64,000 bases of DNA from Caldilineales bacterium (lineage in GTDB: Bacteria > Chloroflexota > Anaerolineae > Caldilineales > Caldilineaceae). The translations under genes were made by a program, and so were the position numbers. Within the stretch, counting starts at the first letter, position 1; every line of letters starts with the position of its first letter. The notes beneath the pieces are model-generated. The model searched no databases and had not been told where the DNA came from. It worked only from the letters and a program-made list of their open reading frames with translations. Of the stretch, positions 25,380 to 34,167 are shown piece after piece. The stretch is from contig JAAXGZ010000040.1 in the NCBI GenBank assembly GCA_012271135.1, positions 52,953-116,952 on the forward strand, given 5' to 3'.

Positions 25380-26627
25380 TCATGCCGCCGCGTGGTTGTG
25401 CTTCTCCCGCTTGTCGGGTGCGTGCTGTGCCAGGACTTTGGCCAGGTTGGCACGGTGGATTTCACCCACCAGCACTCCTCCGGTATTCGTGACCGGAACC
25501 GGATGTTCGCTGGCCATGGCCAGCGGAATCAGGGCATCAAGCAACGTATCGGGTGTAATCGGGGGACAGCGCACGATCATGTCGTTGCCGTCCCGCAGCG
25601 CCTTACGGCCCTCAGCGTGCATGCGTTCCAGGCGACCGCCGTCCAACAGACCCTGAAGGTTGTTGTCGGATCCGGTGACCCAGACAAACCCAAGCGGGTC
25701 GTATCCCAGGTGATCCAGAACGGATATAGTGGTTTCGTTGCGGTCGAAAGCCCGGGACGGCTTTTTCATCACATGGCTCGCGGTCAGAACACCTGTCATG
25801 TTCACGCCGCGCGTGAACTCCGTCACGTGGCTGTTGCTGGGGTTCAGCACAATGTTCGTGCCACTGCCGATCTGGACCACGCGTCCGTGGTGCAGAATGG
25901 CAATGCGGTCCCCCAGGCGCAGCGCTTCGTCCAGATCGTGGGTGATGAAAATGATGGTTTTGCGGAGTTCATCCTGTAGTCGGATGAGTTCGTCCTGCAT
26001 TTGCCTGCGAATCAACGGATCAAGCCCGCTGAAGGGTTCGTCCATCAGCAGAATATTGGTGTCCGCGACCAGTGCGCGAGCCAATCCCACCCTCTGTTGC
26101 ATGCCGCCCGACAGCTGGCGCGGGTAGGCCGACTCCCAGCCGGCCAAGCCTACAAGTTCCAGCATGGGCGCGGTTTTGGCATGGCGTTCGGCACGGGGAA
26201 CACCGCGCATCTCCAATCCCCAGGCCGCATTGTCCAAGACGTTGCGATGGGGTAGCAGGCCGTAGTGCTGAAACACCATGGCTGCCTTGGTGCGGCGGAA
26301 CTGCAGCAACTCCGCAGGGTCCATGGCGGTGACATCGTCGCCGTCAATGACGATGCGCCCGGACGTAGGTTCGATGAGGCGGATGAGTGTGCGTATCAGG
26401 GTTGACTTGCCGCTCCCCGACAGGCCCATGATGACGAACGTCTCGCCGCGGGCGGCCTCGAACGAAACGTCCTGCAAGCCAATCACCAATTGCAGTTCAT
26501 TCTGGAAGTAGCGCTTGGCCTGCCCTCGGTGAGCCGAATCCAAGGCCCGTTCGGGTTGGTTCCCGAACACCTTCCACAACGAGTCGACGCTGAGGATGGG
26601 CTCGGTGGGAGCCTTGGTGGACTTCAC
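25380..26627 (-). CDS. proV: Glycine betaine ABC transporter ATP-binding protein with CBS domains
   Basis: The 415-residue ATPase drives osmolyte import. Walker A is GLSGSGKSTL, the signature is LSGGMQQRVGLARAL, Walker B is ILLMDEPFSGLD, and the H-loop is FITHDLDEAL. The region before Walker A contains AKRYFQNELQLVIGLQDVSFEA, typical of the ProV/OpuAA branch. The C-terminal 150 residues form two CBS-like repeats (GVLTASHVMKKP, RCPPITPDTLLDALIPL), which in OpuA sense ionic strength. It is the first gene of the operon. Confidence 0.94.
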   Translation of the reverse strand: MKSTKAPTEPILSVDSLWKVFGNQPERALDSAHRGQAKRYFQNELQLVIGLQDVSFEAARGETFVIMGLSGSGKSTLIRTLIRLIEPTSGRIVIDGDDVTAMDPAELLQFRRTKAAMVFQHYGLLPHRNVLDNAAWGLEMRGVPRAERHAKTAPMLELVGLAGWESAYPRQLSGGMQQRVGLARALVADTNILLMDEPFSGLDPLIRRQMQDELIRLQDELRKTIIFITHDLDEALRLGDRIAILHHGRVVQIGSGTNIVLNPSNSHVTEFTRGVNMTGVLTASHVMKKPSRAFDRNETTISVLDHLGYDPLGFVWVTGSDNNLQGLLDGGRLERMHAEGRKALRDGNDMIVRCPPITPDTLLDALIPLAMASEHPVPVTNTGGVLVGEIHRANLAKVLAQHAPDKREKHNHAAA

Positions 26628-26825
26628 CGGGGGTTCGATGAGATTCCGCTCCTACGCGGCTTGAGGGCAGCACCACTTGGTGCCGACTGTCCCTCACCAT
26701 GTTGGGGACGGCATGGACGGCCGCAATTCATGGTCGGGGGCGGATTCAGACAGTTAGGGCATCGCTTACATGATATATGAACCGCCGGATGGCGACTCCC
26801 AACTTGCCGGTCAATGCGGCACCGG

Positions 26826-27863
26826 TCAAGTCAGGCGGGACCGCATCTCCGCCAGCAAGTCGGGCATCAGCGGACCTTCCAAACTCTCCGGCCGACCCGA
26901 CAACCCGCTCGTGTACATCGCGAGCATGAGCCGGAAGTCCCGCAGTGCGGAATCAAGGTTCAAGGCATGCACGGCGGTGTCGTCCTCCAGCCAGTCGAAC
27001 ATCGCTTCGCACATGTTGGCCTGGCCCACGATGTCCTCTTCGTGGTAATCATGCGTGCCGTGCCGATGCCGGTCGCCCTGCCGCGTCTCCCACCGGGTCA
27101 TGGTCCATCGCACCAATCCGGTTTCCCCGGTCACCGCGATCTGCTTGTGGTGGCTGATGCGGGTGTCCTCCGGGTTGTCCGTCGGGGCATTGGTGCCGCA
27201 CCTGAACCGTGCCGTGGAGCCGTCCGCGAACCGGATTTCCGCCTCGCACTCGTCCGGTGCCAAGTGCATCCGGGGATTGGGTTCCAGGCCTGCGGCACCC
27301 CGCAACAGGGATGTGGACACCGAAACGGGAGGCGAGGTCTGGAATGCTTGGACAGCCTGCAGCACGTGGGTGCCCTGATAGGCCATATTCATGCGCGCAC
27401 TGGCGTCGAGGCGACGGATGGACCCGATTCCGCGCTGCCGCACCAGTGCCTGCAGAGCCAGGCGGCGCGGCTGGTAGTGGAGTTGATGGTTGATGGCGAC
27501 TTTCAGACTGCTCTGCTCGGCGAACCTCTTCAGTGCCTGCCAGTCCTCGCCCTGCAGGGCCAGCGGCTTCTCGACAATTACGGACCTGACCCCGTTGAGG
27601 TCGGCGGCTTCAAGCACCTCCAGACGCACGTCGGGAGGGGTGTTGACGAGGACCAGGTCGAGATTCTGCTCGCGGAACATCTCGGTGTAGTCGGTGTAGG
27701 CGTGCGGCACGTCCCACCGGTCGGCGAACCGCCGCAGGTTCTCGGCCGTGCGGGTTGAGACCGCCGCCAGTTTCCCGCGCGGCATGTGGGCAAAGGCTTC
27801 CGCATGCCCGCGGGCGCGCCCGCCGCTGACCCCCACGATGGCGCATCGGTATCGGTCGCTCAT
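26826..27863 (-). CDS. Gfo/Idh/MocA family oxidoreductase
   Basis: The 345-residue NAD(P)-dependent dehydrogenase acts on sugars, inositols or related compounds. The Rossmann motif is RCAIVGVSGGRARGHA, and the family EKP motif is in SVIVEKPLALQG. The second domain begins about residue 125 with AINHQLHYQPRR. Its ATG overlaps the stop of the upstream dehydrogenase as ATGA, so the two are translationally coupled and likely act in one catabolic step series. The exact substrate is unknown. Confidence 0.88.
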   Translation of the reverse strand: MSDRYRCAIVGVSGGRARGHAEAFAHMPRGKLAAVSTRTAENLRRFADRWDVPHAYTDYTEMFREQNLDLVLVNTPPDVRLEVLEAADLNGVRSVIVEKPLALQGEDWQALKRFAEQSSLKVAINHQLHYQPRRLALQALVRQRGIGSIRRLDASARMNMAYQGTHVLQAVQAFQTSPPVSVSTSLLRGAAGLEPNPRMHLAPDECEAEIRFADGSTARFRCGTNAPTDNPEDTRISHHKQIAVTGETGLVRWTMTRWETRQGDRHRHGTHDYHEEDIVGQANMCEAMFDWLEDDTAVHALNLDSALRDFRLMLAMYTSGLSGRPESLEGPLMPDLLAEMRSRLT

Positions 27864-28867
27864 GCATCCTCCCAGGGCTTGAGCAGGACTTTCCCGCAGT
27901 TGCCGGTCATTTGCAGTTCCCAGGCATCCCTTGCCCGGCGCAACGGGAAGCGGTGGGTTACGAACCTGCCCAGATCCGAGTCGCAGTCCCTGATTACCTG
28001 CATGATCTTTTCCATGTCGCCGCGGTTGTAGTTCCAGGAGCCGATCAGAGTGAGACCCTTGCGGATCATGTCCGGGGAGACCCGAATGACAGTGTCGTCG
28101 GAACACTCGCCCACAAAGGCCACCTGGCCGCGGATGGCCGCGGCGTCGATGCACAGTCGGTGTGCCGCCGGATTGCCTGAGCAGTCCACGGCCTTGGGCA
28201 CCCCTTCACCCCCGGTCAGGTCGCGAATGTGCTCCAGCGTGCCGCCGTCCGTGGGATCCAGAACGTGGTCCGCGCCCAGGTCCGCCGCCAACTGCTTGCG
28301 GAAGGGCTGCGACTCCACGGCGATGACCGTCGATCCCCGGTGTTTGGCATTGATGACGCCGCCTAGCCCTACGGGCCCCATGCCGGTAATCAGCACCGTG
28401 TCGTACGCGTCCACTGCCATGCGTTGCAAGGCACCGAACGACGGACCCAGGCCGCAGACGGCGAGAGCGCCTTTTTCCGTTTCGATGTCTTCCGGGAACC
28501 GGTAGCACATCCATTCCGGCTTGGCGTGATACTGGGCGTAGGTGCTGAGCGGGCCCGGGCTTTGACGCCCGTTCTTGCAGAAAATGTATTCGCCGGCATT
28601 GCAGTGTCGGCAGCTGCCACAGGCCATCAAGGGCAGTGCGAGAACCCGGTCTCCCACTTGCAGACGGCTTGCTCCGGCGGTTTCACACACGGTGCCCGCG
28701 GCCTCGTGCCCCAGCCAATGCGTACTGTACCCGGCTTGATAGGCCTTGTACTCCGTGCACATGGGGGTGGTCTCGACCTTGATGACCACCCAGTCGTCGA
28801 CGGCCTTGGGTGTGGGTTCGCTGACAATCCGGCAACCACGCTCGCCGTCGATTGTGACAAGGTCCAT
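27860..28867 (-). CDS. Zinc-dependent medium-chain alcohol/polyol dehydrogenase
   Basis: The 335-residue MDR enzyme has the catalytic zinc ligands in PMCTEYKAY and WLGHEAAGTV. The structural zinc lobe is CGSCRHCNAGEYIFC, and the NAD-binding motif is ITGMGPVGLGGVINAKHRG, quoted in part. The open frame extends upstream, but ATG 28867 gives the normal MDR N terminus. It is the first gene of a two-gene operon with the Gfo/Idh/MocA oxidoreductase, an arrangement like sorbitol or inositol catabolism. Substrate assignment would be a guess. Confidence 0.9.
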   Translation of the reverse strand: MDLVTIDGERGCRIVSEPTPKAVDDWVVIKVETTPMCTEYKAYQAGYSTHWLGHEAAGTVCETAGASRLQVGDRVLALPLMACGSCRHCNAGEYIFCKNGRQSPGPLSTYAQYHAKPEWMCYRFPEDIETEKGALAVCGLGPSFGALQRMAVDAYDTVLITGMGPVGLGGVINAKHRGSTVIAVESQPFRKQLAADLGADHVLDPTDGGTLEHIRDLTGGEGVPKAVDCSGNPAAHRLCIDAAAIRGQVAFVGECSDDTVIRVSPDMIRKGLTLIGSWNYNRGDMEKIMQVIRDCDSDLGRFVTHRFPLRRARDAWELQMTGNCGKVLLKPWEDA

Positions 28868-29303
28868 GAGCCGTGTCCTAGGCTTGAGGAGGGAGGGACG
28901 CTTCGATCGTATCACGCAGGTCGGCAGCCGAATTCCCGGTGCCTCGCAATGCAGGCGGGACCGTAGGCGGAATGCCCGCCGGATCCGGCGGGCATTCCGC
29001 TCGACCACTGTGGATCTGGTCCGTGACTTGCATGGGCAGGCCGGTCCGGGGTCGTATCAAGAACAGGCGCAGCCGCGACGCGTGCCCCAGGGGTGACCGT
29101 GTCCGGCATGGGGCGATGTCGCAACATTTCCAGGAGTTGATCGTCTTAATAGATCAGAGGCGTTGCGCCCAATGCGCGTCCTTTGCTCGCCTGACAGGCC
29201 GGATGGACCGCCCATCGGACCCCCGAGGGGCGGAGGTGATTTCTCCAGCGCTGATGGCGACGGGATGCGACACCGCCGGACAGACATCGAAGGAAAACGT
29301 TGC
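28868..29303. other. Divergent intergenic region with a large palindrome
   Basis: This 436-base region separates the - strand dehydrogenase operon from the + strand LysM-glycosidase gene. It carries a perfect 34-base palindrome (28967-29000) and a small inverted repeat TGATC/GATCA with a 9-base spacer (29138-29156). I see no gene in it. Confidence 0.55.
28967..29000. repeat. Perfect 34-base palindrome between divergent genes
   Basis: The two 17-base halves are exact reverse complements meeting at GGATCC. It lies about 100 bases before the dehydrogenase start and 300 before the LysM gene. Because both neighbours point away from it, an ordinary terminator role is not expected. Confidence 0.8.
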
Positions 29304-31529
29304 ATGGCTACCTTTGTCGCAAACCGTTGGGGGCGTGCGTGCCTCTTGCTGCTGGTCCTCGGGCTGGCGGTAGCGCTTGTACCGCCCCAGGCCTTGCTGG
29401 CTCAGGGCCAAAACCAGCACGTGGTCCGCACAGGCGATACGTTGTTTTCGATCGCGGCCCGTTACGGCACTACCGTCGACGCGATCGTCTCCCTGAACGG
29501 ACTGTCCAGCGGCTCCTACATCCATGTTGGTCAGGTCCTTCGCATTCCCGGTGCCTCCGGCGGATCCGCTTCGGGCGGGGCAGGGTGCTCTGCCACACAT
29601 GTGGTTCAGGCTGGTGAAAACCTGCTGGCCATCGCGCTGTGGTACGAGGTGTCCATGGACGCCATCGTTGCCGCCAACGGCATCGCCAACGTCGATCAAA
29701 TAGGCATTGGCCAACAGCTTTGCATTCCGGACGGAACTGCCGGTGTGGTGCAGGCACCGGTGCCCACGCCGGCCCCGACAGGTCCTGCACAGGCAACCAC
29801 GCACACCGTGGCCGCAGGCGAAAACCTGTTTCGCATCGCGCTCAGGTACGGTGTCCCAACAGGCCTCCTGATGGCCGTCAACGGCATCACGGATCCGACG
29901 ACCCTCAGCATCGGACAGGTGCTGGTGATACCCGGTGCCGACACCCCTGTCACCCAACCCGCGCCCGCCCAACCCGCGCGTGCCCCGGTTGCACAAACTC
30001 CCGCGGTCACTGGTGTAGGAACCAATGCGTTCCAGGCATCGTACTGGAACAACCTCGACCTGAGCGGAACTCCGGTGCTGTCCGAGACGGTCTCCGCTCC
30101 GCTTAACCTGAATTGGGGACAGGGTTCGCCCGGGACCGGGGTGGCTGCCGATGGCTTCAGCGCAAAGTTTGAAGGGGACTTCACGTTTGCCGCCGACACC
30201 TATCGCTTCACCTCCGTGGTGGATGATGGGATGCGGTTGTACATTGACGATGTCCTTGTCAAGGATGCGTGGATTGACCAGGCCGCTTCCACCTACTTTG
30301 CCGATGTCGCCCTGGCACAGGGTACGCACCGGGTGCGCCTCGAGTACTACGACCGGAGCCGAAACGCGCAGATAAGCCTGCGCTGGGAGCAGCGCAGCCG
30401 AGTGCAGGCCCCGACTCCGACACCAACTCAGGCTCCGCCCCCGGCGTCGACGCAGGCCCCAACCCCGGTGTCGCAGCCTGCTGTCACACTCGACTTTGCC
30501 TATGGCATTCAGGCCCATGCCCTTGAGGTGCACAATTCCCGACCTGTCCTGCGTGCGATCAATGACTTGGGATTCACCTGGCTCAAGCAGCAGGTGCGCT
30601 GGGAGGACATGGAACCCTCGAGGGGGAACCGCAAGTGGGTCGAGCTGGACGATCTGGTCGACCGTGCCGAACGCGCCAACGTCAATGTGCTGTTCAGTGT
30701 GGTGGCGGCTCCGGCGTGGGCTCGTGAACCCGGTGCGAACCTGACCGTGGCGGGCCCGCCGCTGGATGACCAGGACTTTGCCAACTACCTCGGCGCCTTG
30801 GCCTCCCGCTACTGCAATTCATCGGTGAAGGCCCTGGAGGTCTGGAACGAACAAAACCTGCACTACGAGTGGGGCGACCTGGCCATCAACGCCGACGACT
30901 ACATCGCCATGTTGCGGGCTGCCAGCACGGCCATCAGGGCGGCCTGTCCGACCATGTTTATCATCTCGGGTGCGCCTACGCCCACAGGCAACAACGGTGT
31001 CATAGCGGTGGACGACCTGACCTACATGGAGAGCATGCTGGCGGCCGGTATGGCCAACTACGTGGACGGCATCGGCGCCCATCCAAGCGGTTACAACCTT
31101 CCTCCCGACATCGTATGGCAAGACGGCTGCGCAACGATTCAGGTGACCGGGAATACGTTCAACGGTGCCTGTGACAACCCGCACCATTCCTGGAGCTTCC
31201 GGTCCACCATGGAGGGCTACCGCGCCCTGGCTGTCCAGTACGGGGCCGGCAACAAGAAAATCGTGCCCACGGAGTTCGGCTGGGCCGCCGGCGGAAAGTT
31301 CCACCCGTCCTACGCCTATGCCGACGACAACAGCTACCGTGAACAAGCGGACTGGACCGTGCAGGCATACCGCATGATGAAGGGTTGGGGTTGGGTTGGT
31401 CCCGCCATCCTCTGGAACCTCAACTTCCGCGTGGTGGCGGACAGGACGGAGCGGGCCCAGTGGGGCATCGTGAAATCCGATTGGTCGCCGTTGCCCGCCT
31501 ATGACGCGCTCAAGGCGGAACCCAAATAG
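29304..31529 (+). CDS. Exported LysM/PA14 glycoside hydrolase
   Basis: The 741-residue protein starts with a signal peptide (residues 1-34, hydrophobic core [13 protein letters not shown]). Three LysM repeats follow (about 39-83, 99-144, 167-211) that would bind peptidoglycan. A PA14 carbohydrate-binding domain spans about 241-363 ([24 protein letters not shown]), then a Pro/Thr linker. The C-terminal clan GH-A-like barrel spans about 396-741. Its catalytic pair is visible as Glu516 in VWNEQN and Glu657 in [14 protein letters not shown] before ATG 29304 supports the start. Two paralogues of the barrel lie at 36-41 kb. Likely a cell-surface glycosidase; the family number and substrate are not determined. 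Confidence 0.85.
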   Translation: MATFVANRWGRACLLLLVLGLAVALVPPQALLAQGQNQHVVRTGDTLFSIAARYGTTVDAIVSLNGLSSGSYIHVGQVLRIPGASGGSASGGAGCSATHVVQAGENLLAIALWYEVSMDAIVAANGIANVDQIGIGQQLCIPDGTAGVVQAPVPTPAPTGPAQATTHTVAAGENLFRIALRYGVPTGLLMAVNGITDPTTLSIGQVLVIPGADTPVTQPAPAQPARAPVAQTPAVTGVGTNAFQASYWNNLDLSGTPVLSETVSAPLNLNWGQGSPGTGVAADGFSAKFEGDFTFAADTYRFTSVVDDGMRLYIDDVLVKDAWIDQAASTYFADVALAQGTHRVRLEYYDRSRNAQISLRWEQRSRVQAPTPTPTQAPPPASTQAPTPVSQPAVTLDFAYGIQAHALEVHNSRPVLRAINDLGFTWLKQQVRWEDMEPSRGNRKWVELDDLVDRAERANVNVLFSVVAAPAWAREPGANLTVAGPPLDDQDFANYLGALASRYCNSSVKALEVWNEQNLHYEWGDLAINADDYIAMLRAASTAIRAACPTMFIISGAPTPTGNNGVIAVDDLTYMESMLAAGMANYVDGIGAHPSGYNLPPDIVWQDGCATIQVTGNTFNGACDNPHHSWSFRSTMEGYRALAVQYGAGNKKIVPTEFGWAAGGKFHPSYAYADDNSYREQADWTVQAYRMMKGWGWVGPAILWNLNFRVVADRTERAQWGIVKSDWSPLPAYDALKAEPK

Positions 31530-31558
31530 ACTGCGTTCGAGTTTGAGCGCCCCGATCC

Positions 31559-31592
31559 TCACGGCAGCCGGGCCCATGCCTGGCTGCCGTGA
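31559..31592 (+). terminator. Hairpin after the LysM-glycosidase gene
   Basis: An 11-base perfect stem (TCACGGCAGCC / GGCTGCCGTGA) with a 12-base loop lies 30 bases after the stop codon and is followed by CTCTTG. It is probably a terminator, though the T run is weak. Confidence 0.55.
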
Positions 31593-31628
31593 CTCTTGAC
31601 TGCCAACTTGACAACGGATGGGTCTGGC

Positions 31629-32996
31629 ATGGAATACCAGCAATACCTGAATGCGCATCAGGACAGGTTCGTGGAGGAGTACCTCGAATTCCTCCGGTTC
31701 CCAAGCATCTCGGCCCTGCCCGAACATGCCCCGGACGTGCGACGTGCCGCCGAGTGGGTGGCCAACCGCGTCACACAGGCCGGGTTGGAGAACGCGGAGG
31801 TCATGCCAACAGGGGGTCATCCGGTCGTGTACGGCGACTGGCTGCACGCCCCCGGCCAGCCCACGGTGCTAATTTACGGGCACCTCGATGTCCAGCCCGT
31901 CGACCCCTTGGACCTGTGGGATCATCCGCCCTTCGAACCCAGGTTGGCCGACGACCGGGTGTCGGCCCGCGGGGCTTCGGACAGCAAGGGAAACATGTTT
32001 CCCACCATTGTGGCGCTGGAAGGCCTCCTGCAATCCGAAGGCCGGCTTCCGGTCAACGTGAAGCTGTGCTACGAAGGCCAGGAGGAGATCGGAAGTCCTC
32101 AAATCAGCGATTTTCTGGCGCGCCACAAGGGGAAGTTTGCCTGCGACATCGCGGTCAGTTCCGACGGCGGCCAGTTCGACGCGGAGCAGCCGTCGTTGAC
32201 GGTGGCCCTGCGCGGCATATGTGCGGTGCAGGTGGACGTCACCGGTCCCTCCCGCGACCTGCACTCCGGCAGCTATGGCGGTGCCGTTTGCAACCCCATC
32301 CACGAGTTGGCTGCCTTGCTGGCGGAACTCCACCACAGGGACGGCTCCGTCGCGGTACCGGGATTCTACGAAAAGGTCCGCGAAGCCACGGCGGAGGAAC
32401 GGGCGCAAACGGCCGCGGTGCCGTTCAGCGAAGAGGAGTTTCTGACCGAAACCGGAGTTCCCGCCGTCTTCGGCGCACCGGGCTACACCACGCGCGAGCG
32501 CATCTGGCACCGGCCCACACTGGAAATCAATGGGGTTTGGGGCGGTTACCGGGAGGCCGGCATCAAGACGGTCCTGCCCAGTCGGGCCGGAGCCAAAATC
32601 ACCTGTCGCCTCGTGGCGGATCAGGATCCCGAGGAGATTCGGACGCTGCTAATCGACCATTTGACCACCTCCGCCCCGGAAGGGGTGACGGTGGAGGTCC
32701 AACGCCTGTCCATGGACGGCAAGCCGTACGAAATCCCGTCCGGCAACCGTTTCAACCGGATCGCCGCCGAAGTGCTCACCGAGGAATACGGCAAGGCCCC
32801 GGTTTACCTGCGCGCCGGCGGCAGTATTCCCATTACCGGATGCTTCCGGGATCATCTGGGTGTGCACACCGTCAACTTCGGATTTGGCCTGAAGGATGAA
32901 CTGGCCCATTCGCCCAACGAATTTTTCCGCCTGTCCAGCTTCCGTCGCAGCCAGCGCCTCTACGCACGGTTGCTGCGGCGCATGGCAGTACAGTAG
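31629..32996 (+). CDS. M20 family metallopeptidase (dipeptidase/ArgE-DapE type)
   Basis: The 455-residue zinc peptidase has the first metal motif in LIYGHLDVQPVDP, GASDSKGN, and the catalytic and bridging glutamates in YEGQEEIGSP. The dimerisation lid lies in the middle of the chain. The C-terminal metal His region is in SIPITGCFRDHLGVHTV. The family cleaves dipeptides or acyl-amino acids in the cytoplasm. ATG 31629 matches the family start; an in-frame ATG 33 bases upstream has no better site. It follows the LysM-glycosidase and could process peptides from wall turnover, but that is only context. Confidence 0.9.
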   Translation: MEYQQYLNAHQDRFVEEYLEFLRFPSISALPEHAPDVRRAAEWVANRVTQAGLENAEVMPTGGHPVVYGDWLHAPGQPTVLIYGHLDVQPVDPLDLWDHPPFEPRLADDRVSARGASDSKGNMFPTIVALEGLLQSEGRLPVNVKLCYEGQEEIGSPQISDFLARHKGKFACDIAVSSDGGQFDAEQPSLTVALRGICAVQVDVTGPSRDLHSGSYGGAVCNPIHELAALLAELHHRDGSVAVPGFYEKVREATAEERAQTAAVPFSEEEFLTETGVPAVFGAPGYTTRERIWHRPTLEINGVWGGYREAGIKTVLPSRAGAKITCRLVADQDPEEIRTLLIDHLTTSAPEGVTVEVQRLSMDGKPYEIPSGNRFNRIAAEVLTEEYGKAPVYLRAGGSIPITGCFRDHLGVHTVNFGFGLKDELAHSPNEFFRLSSFRRSQRLYARLLRRMAVQ

Positions 32997-33056
32997 GTTT
33001 CGTCCTCGGCCCCGTCACGGCATCCGGTTCGAATAGACGGCTTGGCAGGTGGCGGT

Positions 33057-34046
33057 TCAGCGGAAGCGGCTTTCGCTGAACCACATGTCCGGGTTGGAAC
33101 CCAGGTGGGACCGGACCGGTTCGGTAATCCGCGCGAGACGGGCTCGGGTTTGCTGCGAGAGGGATACGTCGAGCACCGGCAGGTTTCGAGTCAGCTCGGA
33201 CGGATTGCGTGCACCCACCAGAATCGACGCAATGCCTGCCTGCTGCCGCACCCAGGCTAGTGACAGCAAGGCCATGGAAAGGCCTTCGTCGGATGCCACA
33301 TCCCTGATTTTGTCGAGCACGGTGAAAATCAGGTCTTCGCACCCGGGGTCGTGGTGTTGGGCAAGAGGACGGGTGCAGGAATACAGGCGGGTGCGGGACA
33401 AGCCGTCCGGAACCTCGTCGGGGCTGGCGTAGCGGCCGGTCAGTAACCCCTGCATCAACGGACTGTAGCAAATCAGACCGGCGCCCTTCTGCCGACACAA
33501 CGGAAGGATTTCGGTTTCCACCACGCGCCAGAGCAGACTGTAGGGCAGTTGATTGGACGGAATCGAGGCGAAGCAGGATATCTCGCTGAAATCCTGCACT
33601 CCGTAGTTGCAGACTGAAAAATGGCGGATCCAGCCCAGCGACTTGAGTTCCTGAAGCGCGGCAACCGTGTCGGTGGGCGGCACGTCATGGCCGGGCCAGT
33701 GAATCTGGTACAGATCGATGTAGTCGGTCCGCAGGTTGCGCAGGGACTCCCGGCAGACGGTCCGGATTCGATCCGGCCGGGTTTGCGAGCCGCCCAACTT
33801 GGTCGCCACCACTGCCTCATGTCGGCGGCCCCGGAGGGCTTCCCCCAACACGCGTTCCGATTCGCCGGCCTCGTAGGCCGGAGCCGTGTCGAAGAAGTTG
33901 ATGCCGGCGTCCAGTGCGGCATGGACGGTGTTGATCGAGTCGCCCTTGTCCTGAGATCCCCACACTTCGCCTCCGGCAAACGGCCAGCAGCCGAGGGCGA
34001 TTGAGGACACCGACAAATCCGTGCTGCCCAGTTGTACGTAGTCCAT
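33057..34046 (-). CDS. Aldo/keto reductase
   Basis: A 329-residue NADPH-dependent oxidoreductase of the AKR superfamily. The catalytic tetrad is visible: Asp and Tyr in FFDTAPAYEAGESE, Lys in VVATKLGG and His in LYQIHWPG. NADPH contacts appear at the C terminus in ILVGARNPSEL. ATG 34046 puts the usual LGSTDLSVSSIALGCW motif near the N terminus. It is convergent with the M20 gene and follows the sigma-factor gene on the same strand. The substrate is unknown. Confidence 0.92.
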   Translation of the reverse strand: MDYVQLGSTDLSVSSIALGCWPFAGGEVWGSQDKGDSINTVHAALDAGINFFDTAPAYEAGESERVLGEALRGRRHEAVVATKLGGSQTRPDRIRTVCRESLRNLRTDYIDLYQIHWPGHDVPPTDTVAALQELKSLGWIRHFSVCNYGVQDFSEISCFASIPSNQLPYSLLWRVVETEILPLCRQKGAGLICYSPLMQGLLTGRYASPDEVPDGLSRTRLYSCTRPLAQHHDPGCEDLIFTVLDKIRDVASDEGLSMALLSLAWVRQQAGIASILVGARNPSELTRNLPVLDVSLSQQTRARLARITEPVRSHLGSNPDMWFSESRFR

Positions 34047-34167
34047 GGCGGGGCGGTCCTGTTTTGGGTGAAGGGCGTCGCCGATGCGGACTACCGGCAC
34101 CCGGCCCGCCCGCTGCTGGCACTATGGAATCCTAGTGAACCGCGGCACTGTGCTGTTCCGCCGACAG

